From JAHRAW01 sp963693025 (lineage in GTDB: Bacteria > Pseudomonadota > Gammaproteobacteria > Arenicellales > Poriferihabitantaceae), in NCBI GenBank assembly GCA_963693025.1, contig OY843749.1, positions 868,001-932,000 of the forward strand: a DNA stretch of 64,000 nucleotides, given 5' to 3'. The notes under the pieces are model-generated. The model was given only the letters and a program-made list of their open reading frames with translations, ran no database searches and was not told the origin of the DNA. Below, in pieces: positions 1 to 13,400 of this stretch (within the stretch, counting starts at the first letter, position 1; each line of letters opens with the position of its first letter). The position numbers and the translations under genes were made by a program.

Positions 1-3000
1 ACGGTTACCTGCTGCGCCGTATTCCAGTTGGCGGCAGTGAAGACCAACGCACCGGAGACGGTGGCGATGGCGACATCACCGCTCATCGGCGCAACCGTCA
101 CCTCGCCGTCAGGCTGAGTGGCAAGCCGCACGGTGTAGTTCTCGGTGGCGTTTTCCGCCACGGTCAGGGCGGTCGCCGACAGCGTGATGCCGTCTGTGTC
201 GTTGTCGGTTACGGTTACGACGACAGGGTTGTTGCTGATAGCAACGCCGCCGTAGTTCGCCCCGCTGACCGTATGCGTGATGTTCGCGTTATCGTCGTTG
301 CCGTCATCATCTTCGGCGACGCTAATGATGACCGACTGCGGCGTGTTCCAGTTGGCGGTGGTGAAGTTCAGCGTGGTAACGCTAACCGTCACATCGCTGT
401 TGTCGCTACTCAGCGAGACGGTGACATCACCACTCGGCTGCGTGTTCAAGACCACGGTGTAAGTGTTGCCGGCGCCGTTACTGCTCCCTTCGCCTATGGC
501 AAGCGCGGCTTTGGAAATCGTCACGCTCGGCGTATCGGTGTCGGTGACGGTTACCGCTACATCGCCGGCGGTGACGCCGCCGTAGCCGACCACCGTGTGC
601 GTGATTGTGGTGGTGTCGGTTTCGCTGTTGTCGTCATCGGCGCCGGTGACGGTCACGGTCTGCAGGTCACCCCAGTTGCCGTCGGTGAAGACCATCGCGC
701 CGGTAACGGTCGCAACATCATCACTACCACTGGTCGGCGTAATCGTCACATTGCCGCTCGGCTGCGTATCAAGCCGCACGGTGTAGGTTGTGCCGGCGTT
801 TTCGGCAAGGGTCACCGCGTTCCGGGAAAATCTTACGGCGGGGATGTCCGGGTCGGTGACGGTGACCGTCACGGCGGCGGCGGTGGCGATGTTGTCGTAA
901 CCGACTACCGCGTGGGTGATGCTAACCATCTCGTTGCTGGCGTCGCCGTCTTCCACACCGGTCACGGTTACCGTTTGCGCATCGTTCCAGTTGGTGGCGG
1001 TGAAGGTCAGTGCGCTTGAGACGGTGGCGATGGTGTCGTCGGCGCTGGTCGGTGTCACGGTCGCATCACCGCCACCGCCCGGCGCGGAAGTCAGCATCAC
1101 GGTGTAAGTGTTGTTGCCGTCTTCGTCAACGGTCAGGGTGGTTGGGTCAATCGTCACCGCCGCCGTACCGGTTTCGTTGACCGTCACCGTCACACCAGCG
1201 GCGGTTGCGCCGTTGTAATCCGAAGCATCATCACTCACCGTCACCGCATTGGTAATCGAAACCGCCACATCAGCAACCGCATCATCATCCGACACACCTT
1301 GAACCGAAACCGTCTGTTGAATGTTCCAGTTGTTGGTATCAAACACCAGCGCGGCGGTGGTGACGGTGACCACGCTGACATCGCCACTACTCGGCATCAC
1401 CGTCACTTCACCAACGCTCGGCGCGGAAGTCAGCACCACGGTGTAACTGCCAAACTCGCGCTCGTTCACGGTCAGGGTGGTTTCGGCAACCGTAATTCCA
1501 ACGTTGTCGTTCTCGGTAATCGTGGCGGTCACATCGGCGGCGGTTTCGCCGGCGTAATCCGCACCGGTGACCGTGTGAGTAATGGTGACGGTCGCATCGG
1601 CAACCGCATCATCATCTTCGGCGGCGGTGAGGGTAATCGTCTGCGCGGTGTTCCAGTTGTTAGAGCCGAATACCACCGCACCACTTGGGATGAGCGCCAA
1701 GTCGGTGTCCGCAACGCCGCCCAACGTCACCGTCACACCGCCGCCAACCGGCGCAGAAGTCAACACCACGGTATAGATGCCGGACCCGCCCTCGGTAACA
1801 TCCACACCCGTCTCAGAAATCGTCACCCCACGCATATCGGTTTCGGTCACCGTGACCGTCACCGTCACCGACCCAACGCTAACGCCGGCATAGTCGGCTG
1901 AGCCGCTCACCATGTGGGTAATGGAAACGGCAACATCGGCAACAGCGTCAGCATCTTTGACGCCGGTGACGATGACCTGTTGCGCCGTGTTCCAGTTGGC
2001 GGCGGTGAAGACCAACGCGCCGGAGACGGTGGCGATGGCGGTGTCACCACTCAGCGGCGTAACTGTTACCTCACCGTCGGGCTGAGTGGCAAGCCGCACG
2101 GTGTAGTTCTCGGTGGCGCTTTCCGCCACGGTCAGGGCGGTCGCCGACAGCGTGATGCCGTCCGTGTCGTTGTCGGTTACGGTTACGACGACAGGGTTGT
2201 GGCTGATGGTGGCGCCGCCGTAGTTCGCCCCGGTAACCGTGTGCGTGATGTTCGCGTTATCGTCGTTGCCGTCATCATCTTCGGCGGCGCTAATGGTGAC
2301 CGACTGCGGCGTGTTCCAGTTGGCGGTGGTGAAGTTCAGTGTGTTGACGCCGGCAGTCACATCGCTGTTGTCGCTACTCAGCGAGACGGTGACATCACCA
2401 CTCGGCTGCGTATTCAAGACCACCGTGTAGGTGTTGCCGGCGCCACTACTCGTCCTTTCGCCGATGGCAAGCGTGGCTTTGGAAATCGTCACGCTCGGCG
2501 TGTCGGTGTCGGTGACGGTTACCGCCACATCGCCGGCGGTGACGCCGCCGTAGCCGACCACCGTGTGCGTGATGGTGGCGGTGTCGGTTTCGCTGTTGTT
2601 GTCATCGGCGCCGGTGACGGTTACGGTCTGCGCCGTGTCCCAAGTGCTGGCGGTGAAGACCAGCGCGCCGGTCACGGTCGCAACATCGTCATCACCACTG
2701 TCCGGCGTAATCGTCACATTGCCGCTCGGCTGCGTATCAAGCCGCACGGTGTAGGTCGCGTTGGCGTTTTCGGCAAGGGTCACGGCGTTCCGGGAAAATC
2801 TGACGGCGGGGATGTCCGGGTCGGTGACGGTGACCGTCACGGCGGCGGCGGTGGTGATGTTGTCGTAACCGACTACCGCGTGGGTGATGCTAACCATCTC
2901 GTTGCTGGCGTCGCCGTCTTCGGTACCGCTCACGGTCACCGTTTGCTCATCGTTCCAGTTGTCGGCGGTGAAAGTCAGTGCGCTTGAGACGGTGGCGATG

Positions 3001-6000
3001 GTGTCGTCGGCGCTGGTCGGTGTCACGGTCGCATCACCGCCACCGCCCGGCGCGGAAGTCAGCATGATGGTGTAGGTGTTGTCGCCGTCTTCGTCAACGG
3101 TCAGGGTGGGCGTACTAATCGTCACCGCCGCCGTGCCAGTTTCGGTGACCGTTACCGTCACACCAGCGGCGGTTGCGCCGTTGTAGTCCGAAGCATCGTC
3201 ACTCACCGTCACCGCGTTGGTAATCGAAACCGCCACATCAGCAACCGCATCATCATCCGCCACACCTTGAACCGAAACCGTCTGCGGCATATTCCAGTTG
3301 TTGGCATTGAACACCAGCGCGGCGGTGGTGGTGACGGTGACCACGCTGACATCGCCGCTACTCGGCGTCACCGTCACTTCGCCGACGCTCGGCGCGGAAG
3401 TCAGCGCCACGGTGTAACTGCCAAACTCGCGCTCGTTCACGGTCAGGGTGGTTTCGGTCACCGTAATTCCAACGTTGTCGTTCTCGGTAATCGTGGCGGT
3501 CACACTGGCGGCGGTTTCGCCGGTGTAATCCGCCCCCGCGACCGCGTGAGTAATGGTGACGGTCGCGTCGGCAACCGCATCATCGTCCTCGGCGGCGGTG
3601 AGGGTAACCGTTTGCGCGGTGTTCCAGTTGTTAGAGCCGAATACCAGTCCACCGCTTGAACCAAGCGCAACGCCATCGCGGCTAAGCGTCAAGTCAGTGT
3701 CCACAACGCCGCCCGGCATCACCGTCACATCCCCGCCACTCGGCGCAGAAGTCAACACCACGGTATAGATGCCGGACCCGCCCTCGGTAACATCCACACT
3801 CGTCTCAGAAATCATCACCCCACGCATATCGGTTTCGGTGACCGTCACCGTCACCATCACCGACCCGACGCTAACGCCGGCGTAGTCGGCTGAGCCGGTT
3901 ATTGTGTGGGTGATGGCAACGACGGCGGCGGCGACGTCGTCAGCGTCTTTGACGCCGGTGACGGTTACCTGCTGCGGTGTGTTCCAGTTGGCGGCGGTGA
4001 AGACCAACGCGCCTGAGACGGTAACGATGGCGGTGTCACCACTCAGCGGCATAACCGTCACCTCGCCATCGGGCTGAGTGGCAAGCCGCACGGTGTAGTT
4101 CTCGGTGGCGCTTTCCGCCACGGTCAGGGCGGTCGCCGACAGCGTGATGCCGTCCGTGTCGTTGTCGGTGACGGTCACGACGACAGGGTTGTTGCTGATG
4201 GTGGCGCCGCCGTAGTTCGACCCGGTAACTGTGTGCGTGATGTTTGCGTTATCGTCGTTGCCGTCATCATCTTCGGCGGCGCTCACGACCACCATCTGCG
4301 GCGTGTTCCAGTTGGCGGTGGTGAAGTTTACCGTGGCGGCGTTGACCGTCACATCGCTGTTGTCACTACTCAGCGCAACGGTGACATCACCGCTCGGCTG
4401 CGTGTTCAAGACCACCGTGTAGGTGTTGCCAGCGCCGCCACTACTCCCTTCGCCTATGGCAAGCGTGGCTTTGGAAATCGTCACGCTCGGCGTATCGGTG
4501 TCGGTGACGGTTACCGCCACATCGCCGGCGGTGACGCCGCCGTAGCCAACCACCGTGTGCGTGATGGTGGTGGTGTCGGTTTCGCTGTTGTCGTCAGCGG
4601 CGCCGGTGACGGTTACGGTCTGCAGGTCACCCCAGTTGCTGTCGGTGAAGACCAGCGCGCCGGTAACGGTCGCAACATCATCACTACCACTGTCCGGCGT
4701 AATCGTCACATTGCCGCTCGGCTGCGTATCAAGCCGCACGGTGTATGTCGTGTTGGCGTTTTCGGCAAGGGTCACCGCGTTCCGGGAAAGTCTGACGGCG
4801 GGGATGTCCGGGTCGGTGACGGTGACCGTCACGGCGGCGGCGGTGGCGATGTTGTCGTAACCGATTACCGCGTGGGTGATGCTAACCATCTCGTTGCTGG
4901 CGTCGCCGTCTTCCACACCGGTCACGGTTACCGTTTGCTCATCGCCCCAGTTGGTGGCGGTGAAGGTCAGTGCGCTTGAGACGGTGGCGATGGTGTTGTC
5001 GGCGCTGGTCGGTGTCACGGTCGCATTGCCGCCACCGCCCGGCGCCGAAGTCAACATCACGGTGTAGGTGTTGTTGCCGTCTTCGTCAACCGTCAAGGCG
5101 GGCGTACTAATCGTCACCGCCGCCGTGCCGGTTTCGGTCACCGTCACCGTCACACCAGCGGCAGTTGCGCCGTTGTAATCCGAATCATCATCACTCACCG
5201 TCACCGTGTTAGTGATAACAACCGGCGAATCGGCAACCGCATCATCATCCGCCACACCTTGAACCGAAACCGTCTGCGGCATATTCCAATTGTTGGTATC
5301 AAACACCAGCGCGGCGGTAACGGTGACCACGCTGACATCGCCGCTACTCGGCATCACCGTCACTTCGCCGACGCTCGGTGCGGAGGTGAGCCGCACGGTG
5401 TAACTGCCAAACTCGCGCTCGTCCACGGTCAGGGTGGTTTGGGTAACCGTGATTCCAACGGTGTCGTTCTCGGTAATCGTAACCGTTACATCGGCGGCAG
5501 TTTCGCCGGTGTAGTCCGCCCCGGTGACCGCGTGAGTAATGGTAACGGTCGCGTCGTCAACCGCATCATCATCTTCGGCGGCGGCGATAGTCACCGTCTG
5601 CGCGATGTTCCAGTTGTTAGAGCCGAACACCAACGCACCGCTTGAACCAAACGCAACGCCATCGCGGCTAAGCGTCAAGTCAGTGTCCGCAACGCCGCCC
5701 AACGTCACCGTCACATCCCCGCCACTCGGCGCAGAAGTCAACACCACGGTATAGATGCCGGACCCGCCCTCGGTAACATCCACACTCATCTCAGAAATCG
5801 TCACGCCGCGCATATCGGTTTCGGTGACCGTGACCGTCACCATCACCGACCCAACGCTAACGCCGGCGTAGTCGGCTGAGCCGCTAACCATGTGGCTAAT
5901 AGAAACGGCGGCATCGGCAACAGCGTCAGCGTCTTTGACGCCGGTGACGGTTACCTGCTGCGCCGTGTTCCAGTTGGCGGCGGTGAAGACCAACGCGCCG

Positions 6001-9000
6001 GAGACGGTGGCGATGGCGGTATCACCGCTCAGCGGCATAACCGTCACCTCGCCATCGGGCTGAGTGGCAAGCCGCACGGTGTAGTTCTCGGTGGCATTTT
6101 CCGCCACGGTCAGGGCGGTCGCCGACAGCGTGATGCCGTCCGTGTCGTTGTCGGTTACGGTTACGACGAAGGGGTTGTTGCTGATGGTGGCGCCGCTGTA
6201 GTTCGCCCCGCTGACCGTATGCGTGATATTGGCGGTGTCGTCGTTGCCGTCATCATCTTCGGCGGCGCTAATGGTGACCGACTGCGGCGTGTTCCAGTTG
6301 GCGGTGGTGAAGTTCAGTGTGTTGACGCCGGCAGTCACATCGCTGTTATCACTACTCAGCGCAACGGTGACATCACCACTCGGTTGCGTGTTCAAGACCA
6401 CGGTGTAGGTATTGCCGGCGCCGCCACTGCTACCTTCGCCTATGGCAAGCGTGGCTTTGGAAACCGTCACGCTCGGCGTGTCCGTGTCGGTGACGGTTAC
6501 CGCCACATCGCCGGCGGTGACGCCGCCGTATCCGACCACCGTGTGCGTGATGGTGGCGGTGTCGGTTTCGCTGTTGTCGTCATCGGCGCCGGTGACGGTG
6601 ACGGTCTGCAGGTCACCCCAATTGCTGTCGGTGAAGACCAGCGCGCCGGTAACGGTCGCAACATCGTCATCATCACTGTCCGGCGTAATCGTCACATTGC
6701 CGCTCGGCTGCGTATCAAGCCGCACGGTGTAGGTCGTGTTGGCGTTTTCGGCAAGGGTCACCGCGTTCCGGGAAAATCTTACGGCGGGGATGTCCGGGTC
6801 GGTGACGGTGACCGTCACGGTAGCGGCGGTGGTGATGCTGTCGTAACCGCTCACCGTGTGGGTGATGCTAACCATCTCGTCGCTGGCGTCGCCGTCTTCC
6901 GTACCGCTTACGGTCACCGTTTGCTCATCGTTCCAGTTAGTGGCGGTGAAAGTCAGCGCGCCTGAGACGGTGGCGATGGTGTCGTCGGCGCTGGTCGGCG
7001 TCACGGTCGCATCACCGCCACCGCCCGGCGCGGAAGTCAACATCACGGTGTAGGTGTTGTCACCGTCTTCGTCAACAGTCAGGGTGGGCGTGCTAACCGT
7101 CACCGCCGCCATGCCGGTGTCGGTGACCGTCACCGTCACACCAGCGGCGGTTGCGCCGTTGTAATCCGAAGCATCATCACTCACCGTCACCGCATTGGTA
7201 ATCGAAACCGCCACATCAGCAACCGCATCATCATCCGCCACGCCTTGAACCGAAACCGTCTGAGGCATATTCCAGTTGTTGGTATCAAAAACCAGCACGA
7301 TGGTGGTGACGGTGACCACGCTGACATCGCCGCTACTCGGCGTGACCGTCACTTCGCCGACGCTCGGCGCGGAAGTCAGCGCCACGGTGTAACTGCCAAA
7401 CTCGCGCTCGTTCACGGTCAGGGTGGTTTCGGTCACCGTGATTCCAACGGTGTCGTTCTCGGTAATCGTGGCGGTCACATTGGCGGCGGTTTCGCCGGTG
7501 TAATCCGCACCCGCAACCGCGTGAGTAATGGTGACGGTCGCATCGGCAACCGCATCATCATCTTCGGTGGCGGTAAGAGTAATCGTCTGCGCGGTACTCC
7601 AGTTGTTAGAGCCGAACACCAGTCCACTGCTTGAACCAAACGCAACGCCATCGCGGCTAAGCGTCAAGTCGGTATCCACAACGCCGCCCAACGTCACCGT
7701 CACATCCCCACCGTCTGGCGCGGAAGTCAACACCACGGTATAGATGCCGGACCCGCCCTCGGTAACATCCACACTCGTCTCAGAAATCATCACACCACGC
7801 GTGTCGGTTTCGGTGACCGTAACCGTCACCGTCACCGACCCAACGCTAACGCCAGCATAGTCGGCTGAGCCGGTGACCATGTGGGTAATGGAAACGGCAA
7901 CATCGGCAACGGCGTCAGCGTCTTTGATGCCGGTGACGGTTACCTGTTGCGCCGTGTTCCAGTTGGTGGCGGTGAAGACCAACGCACCGGAGACGGTGGC
8001 GATGGCGGTGTCACCGCTCAGCGGCGTAATCGTCACCTCGCCGTCGGGCTGAGTGGCAAGCCGCACGGTGTAGTTCTCGGTGGCGTTTTCCGCCACGGTC
8101 AGGGCGGTCGCCGACAGCGTGATGCCGTCCGTGTCGTTGTCGGTGACGGTGACGACGACGGGGTTGTTGCTGATGTTGGCGCCGCCGTAGTTCGCCCCGG
8201 TAACCGTGTGCGTGATATTAGCGGTGTCGTCGTTGCCGTCAAAATCTTCGGCGGCGCTAATGATGACCGACTGCGGCGTGTTCCAGTTGGCGGTGGTGAA
8301 GTTCAGTGTGGCGGCGTTGACCGTCACATCGCTGTTGTCGCTATTCAGCGCAACGGTGACATCACCACTCGGTTGCGTGTTCAAGACCACCGTGTAGGTG
8401 TTGCCGACACCGCTACTGCTACCTTCGGATATGGCAAGCGTCGCTTTGGAAATCGTCACGCTCGGCGTGTCGGTGTCGGTGATGGTTACCGCCACATCGC
8501 CGGCGGTGACGCCGCCGTAGCCGAGCACCGTGTGCGTGATGGTGGTGGTGTCGGTTTCGCTGTTGTCGTCATCGGCGCCGGTGACGGTTACGGTCTGCGC
8601 CGTGTCCCAGTTGCTGTCGGTGAAGACCAGCGCACCGGAGACGGTGGCGACGGTGATGTCGGTGCTGTCCGGCGTAATCGTCACATTACCGCTCGGCTGC
8701 GTATCAAGTCGCACGGTGTAGGTCGTGTTGGCGTTTTCGGCAAGGGTCACCGCGTTCCGGGAAAGTCTGACGGCGGGGATGTCCGGGTCGGTGACGGTGA
8801 CCGTCACGGCGGCGGCGGTGACGATGTTGTCGTAACCGACCACCGCGTGGGTGATGCTAACCGTTTCGTTGTTGGCGTCGCCGTCTTCCGCACCGCTTAC
8901 GGTTACCGTTTGCGCATCATTCCAGTTGTCGGCGGTGAAGGTCAGTGCGCTTGAGACGGTGGCGATGGTGGGGTCGGCGCTGGTTGGTGTCACGGTCGCA

Positions 9001-12000
9001 TCACCCCCACCGCCCGGCGCGGAAGTCAGCATCACGGTGTAGGTGTTGTCGCCGTCTTCGGGAACGGTCAGGTTGGCTGTGCTAATCGTCACCGCCGCCG
9101 TGCCGGTTTCGGTGACGGTCACCGTCACACCAGCGGCGGTTGCGCCGTTGTAATCCGAAGAAGCATCACTCACCGTCACCGTGTTAGTGATAACAACCGG
9201 CGAATCAGCAACCGCATCATCATCCGCCACCCCTTGAACCGAAACCGTCTGCGGCGTGTTCCAGTTGTTGGCGTTGAAGACCAGCGCGGCGGTGGTGACG
9301 GTGACCACGCTGACATCGCCACTACTCGGCGTCACCGTCACTTCGCCGATACTCGGCGCGGAAGTCAGCGCCACGGTGTAACTGCCAAACTCGCCCTCGT
9401 CCACGGTCAGGGTGGTCTGGGTAACCGTGATTCCAACGCTGTCGTTCTCGGTAATCGTCACCGTCACACCGGCGGCGGTTTCGCCGATGTAGTCCGCCCC
9501 CGCAACCGCGTGAGTAATGGTAACGGTCGCATCGGTAACCGCGTCATCATCCTCGGCGGCGGTGAGGGTAATCGTCTGTGCGGTGTTCCAGTTGTTAGAG
9601 TCGAATACCACCGCACCGCTTGGGCTGAGTGTCAAGTCGGTGTCCGCAATGCCGCCCGGCGTAACCGTCACACCCCCGCCGCTCGGCGCGGAAGTCAACA
9701 CCACGGTATAGATGCCGGACCCTCCCTCGGTAACATCCACACTCATCTCAGAAATCGTCACCCCACGCATATCGGTTTCGGTAACCGTAACCGTCACCAT
9801 CACCGACCCGACGCTAACGCCGGCATAGTCGGCTGAGCCGCTAACCGTGTGGCTAATGGAAACGGCGACATCGTCAACGGCGTCAGCGTCTTTGATGCCG
9901 GTGACGGTTACCTGCTGCGCCGCATTCCAGTTGTCGGCGGTAAAGACCAACGCGCCGGAGACGGTAACGGTGGCGACATCACCGCTCACCGGCATAACCG
10001 TCACCTCGCCGTCGGGCTCGGTGGCAAGCCGCACGGTGTAGTTCTCGGTGGCGTTTTCCGCCACGGTCAGAGCGGTCGCCGACAGCGTGATGCCGTCCGT
10101 GTCGTTGTCGGTCACGGTTACGACGACAGGGTTGTTGCTGATAACAACGCCGTCGTAATTCGCCCCGGTAACCGTGTGCGTGATACTGGCGGTGTCGTCG
10201 TTGCCGTCATCATCTTCGGCGGCGCTAATGGTGATCGACTGCGGCGTGTTCCAGTTGGCGGTGGTGAAGTTCAGCATGGTAACGCCGGCAGTCACATCGC
10301 TGTTGTCGCTACTCAGCGAGACGGTAACATCACCACTCGGCTGCGTATTCAAAACCACCGTGTAGATGTTGCCGGCGCCACTACTGCTCCCTTCGGATAT
10401 GGCAAGCGTCGCTTTGGAAACCGTCACGCTCGGCGTGTCGGTGTCGGTGACGGTTACCGCCACATCGCCGGCGGTGACGCCGCCGTAGCCGACCACCATG
10501 TGCGTGATGGTGGCGGTGTCGGTTTCGCTGTTGTCGTCATCGATGCCGGTGACGGTTACGGTCTGCGCCGTGTCCCAAGTGCTGTCGGTGAAGACCAGCG
10601 CGCCAGTCACGGTCGCAACATCGTCATCATCACTGTCCGGCGTAATCGTCACATTGCCGCTCGGCTGCGTATCAAGCCGCACGGTGTAGGTCGCGTTGGC
10701 GTTTTCGGCAAGGGTCACCGCGTTCCGGGAAAATCTTACGGCGGGGATGTCCGGGTCGGTGACGGTGACCGTCACGGTAGCGGCGGTGGCGATGCTGTCG
10801 TAACCGACTACCGTGTGGGTGATGCTAACCGTTTCGTCACCGGCGTCGCCGTCTTCGGTACCGCTTACGGTTACCGTCTGCGCATCGTTCCAGTTGTCGG
10901 CGGTGAAGGTTAGTGTGCTTGAGACGGTGGCGATGGTGTTGTCGGCGCTGGTCGGTGTCACGGTCGCATTGCCGCCACCGCCCGGCGCCGAAGCCAGCAT
11001 GATGGTGTAGGTGTTGTTGCCGTCTTCGTCAACGGTCAAGGCGGGCGTGCTAATCGTCACCGCCGCCGTGCCGGTTTCGGTCACCGTGACCGTCACACCA
11101 GCGGCGGTTGCGCCGTTGTAATCCGAATCATCATCACTCACCGTCACCGTGTTAGTGATAACAACCGGCGAATCAGCAACCGCATCGTCATCCGCCACAC
11201 CTTGAACCGAAACCGTCTGCGGCATGTTCCAGTTGTTGGTATCAAACACCAGCGCGGCGGTGGTGACAGTGACCACGCTGACATCACCACTACTCGGCAT
11301 CACCGTCACTTCGCCGATGCTCGGCGCGGAGGTCAGCGCCACGGTGTAACTGCCAAACTCGCGCTCGTCCACGGTCAGGGTGGTTTCGGTAACCGTGATT
11401 CCAACGGTGTCGTTCTCGGTAATTGTCACCGTCACATCGGCGGCGGTTTCGCCGGTGTAATCCGCCCCCGCAACCGCGTGAGTAATGGTAACGGTCGCAT
11501 CGGCAACCGCATCATCATCTTCGGCGACGGCGATAGTCACCGTCTGCGCGATGTTCCAGTTGTTAGAGCCGAATACCACCGCACCGCTTGAACCAAACGC
11601 AACGCCATCGCGGCTAAGCGTCAAGTCAGTGTCCGCAACGCCGCCCGGCGTCACCGTCACATCCCCGCCGCTCGGCGCGGAAGTCAGCACCACGGTATAG
11701 ATGCCGGAATCGCCCTCGGTAACATCCACACTCGTCTCAGAAATCATCACCCCACGCATATCGATTTCGGTCACCGTCACCGTCACCGTCACCGACCCAA
11801 CGCTAACGCCGGCATAGTCGGCTGAGCCGGTGACCATGTGGGTGATGGAAACGGCGGCATCGGCAACAGCGTCAGCGTCTTTGACGCCGGTGACGGTTAC
11901 CTGTTGCGCCGTGTTCCAGTTGGCGGCAGTGAAGACCAACGCACCGGAGACGGTGGCGATGGTGGTGTCACCGCTCAGCGGCATAATCGTCACCTCGCCG

Positions 12001-13400
12001 TCAGGCTGAGTGGCAAGCCGCACGGTATAGTTCTCGGTGGCGTTTTCCGCCACGGTCAGGGCGGTCGCCGACAGCGTGATGCCGCGCGTGTCGTTGTCGG
12101 TCACGGTTACGGTGACGGGGTTGTTGCTGATAGCAACGCCGGCGTAGTTCGCCCCGCTGACCGTGTGCGTGATATTGGCGGTGTCGTCGTTGCCGTCAAA
12201 ATCTTCGGCGGCGCTAATGGTGACCGACTGCGGCGTGTTCCAGTTGCCGGTGGTGAAGTTCACCGTGGCGGCGTTGACCGTCACATCGCCGTTATCGCTA
12301 CTCAGCGCAACGGTGACATCACCGCTCGGTTGCGTGTTCAAAACCACCGTGTAGGTGTTGCCGACACCGCCACTCGTGCCTTCGTCGATGGCAAGCGTGG
12401 CTTTGGAAATCGTCACGCTCGGCGTGTCGGTGTCGGTGACGGTTACCGACACATCGCCGGCGGTGACGCCGCCGTAGCCGACCACCGTGTGCTTGATGGT
12501 GGTGGTGTCGGTTTCGCTGTTGTCGTCATCGGCGCCGGTGACGGTGACGGTCTGCGCCGTGTCCCAAGTGCTGTCGGTGAAGACCAGCCCGCCAGTGGGG
12601 GAGACGGTCGCAACATCGTCATCACCGCTGTCCGGCGTAATCGTCACATTGCCGCTCGGCTGCGTATCAAGCCGCACGGTGTAGGTCGCGTTGGCGTTTT
12701 CGGCAAGGGTCACCGCGTTCCGGGAAAATCTTACGGCGGGGATGTCCGGGTCGGTGACGGTGACCGTCACGGCGGCGGCGGTGGCGATGTTGTCGTAACC
12801 GACTACCGCGTGGGTGATGCTGACCATCTCATCGCCGGCGTCGCCGTCTTCCGTACCGGTCACGGTTACCGTCTGCTTATCGTTCCAGTTGGTGGCGGTG
12901 AAAGTCAGTGCGTCTGAGACGGTGGCGATGGTGTCGTCGGCGCTGGTTGGTGTCACGGTCGCATTGCCGCCACCGCCCGGTGCCGAAGTCAGCATCACGG
13001 TGTAGGTGTTGTTGCCGTCTTCGTCAACGGTCAAGGTGGGCGTGCTAATCGTCACCGCCGCCGTGCCGGTTTCGTTGACCGTCACCGTCACACCAGCGGC
13101 GGTTGCGCCGTTGTAATCCGAAGCATCATCACTCACCGTCACCGCATTGGTAATCACAACCGGCGAATCGGTAACCGCATCATCATCCGCCACACCGCCG
13201 ACCGAAACCGTCTGCGGCATGTTCCAGTTATTGGTATCAAAAATCAGCGCGGTGGTGGTGACGGTGACCACGCTGACATCGCCGCTACTCGGCGTCACCG
13301 TCACTTCGCCGACGCTCGGCGCGGAAGTGAGCGCCACGGTGTAACCGCCAAACTCGCCCTCGCGCACGGTCAGCGCGGTGCGGCTAACCGTCACCCCAAC
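1..13400 (-). repeat. Six-domain, ~1.99 kb in-frame super-repeat array in the giant gene
   Basis: A landmark (gtatagatgc) recurs at 1771, 3763, 5749, 7738, 9706 and 11695, with spacings of 1992, 1986, 1989, 1968 and 1989 bp, all divisible by three. Each unit encodes six distinct ~110-residue Calx-beta-like domains in a fixed order. In protein direction the types begin near GITVTETTLTV, VTISTPTLTVDED, FSRNAVTLAENA, VTISKATLAIDEG, GITLSATALTVAE and GVMISETSVDVTE. Every domain ends with the pattern F-TAxNWNxxQTVTVTGxEDDD...D-A-I-H-V-G-Y. About 6.7 units (41 domains) are in the window. Same-type domains in different units are far more alike than neighbouring domains, so the six-domain block is the unit that duplicated. 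The array begins near 13,400, where the domains become diverged. Confidence 0.9.

Noticed and set aside
1..13400. CRISPR-like regular repeats
   Set aside because: The ~330-bp and ~1,990-bp periodicity is in-frame protein-domain repetition, not short repeats with unique spacers.
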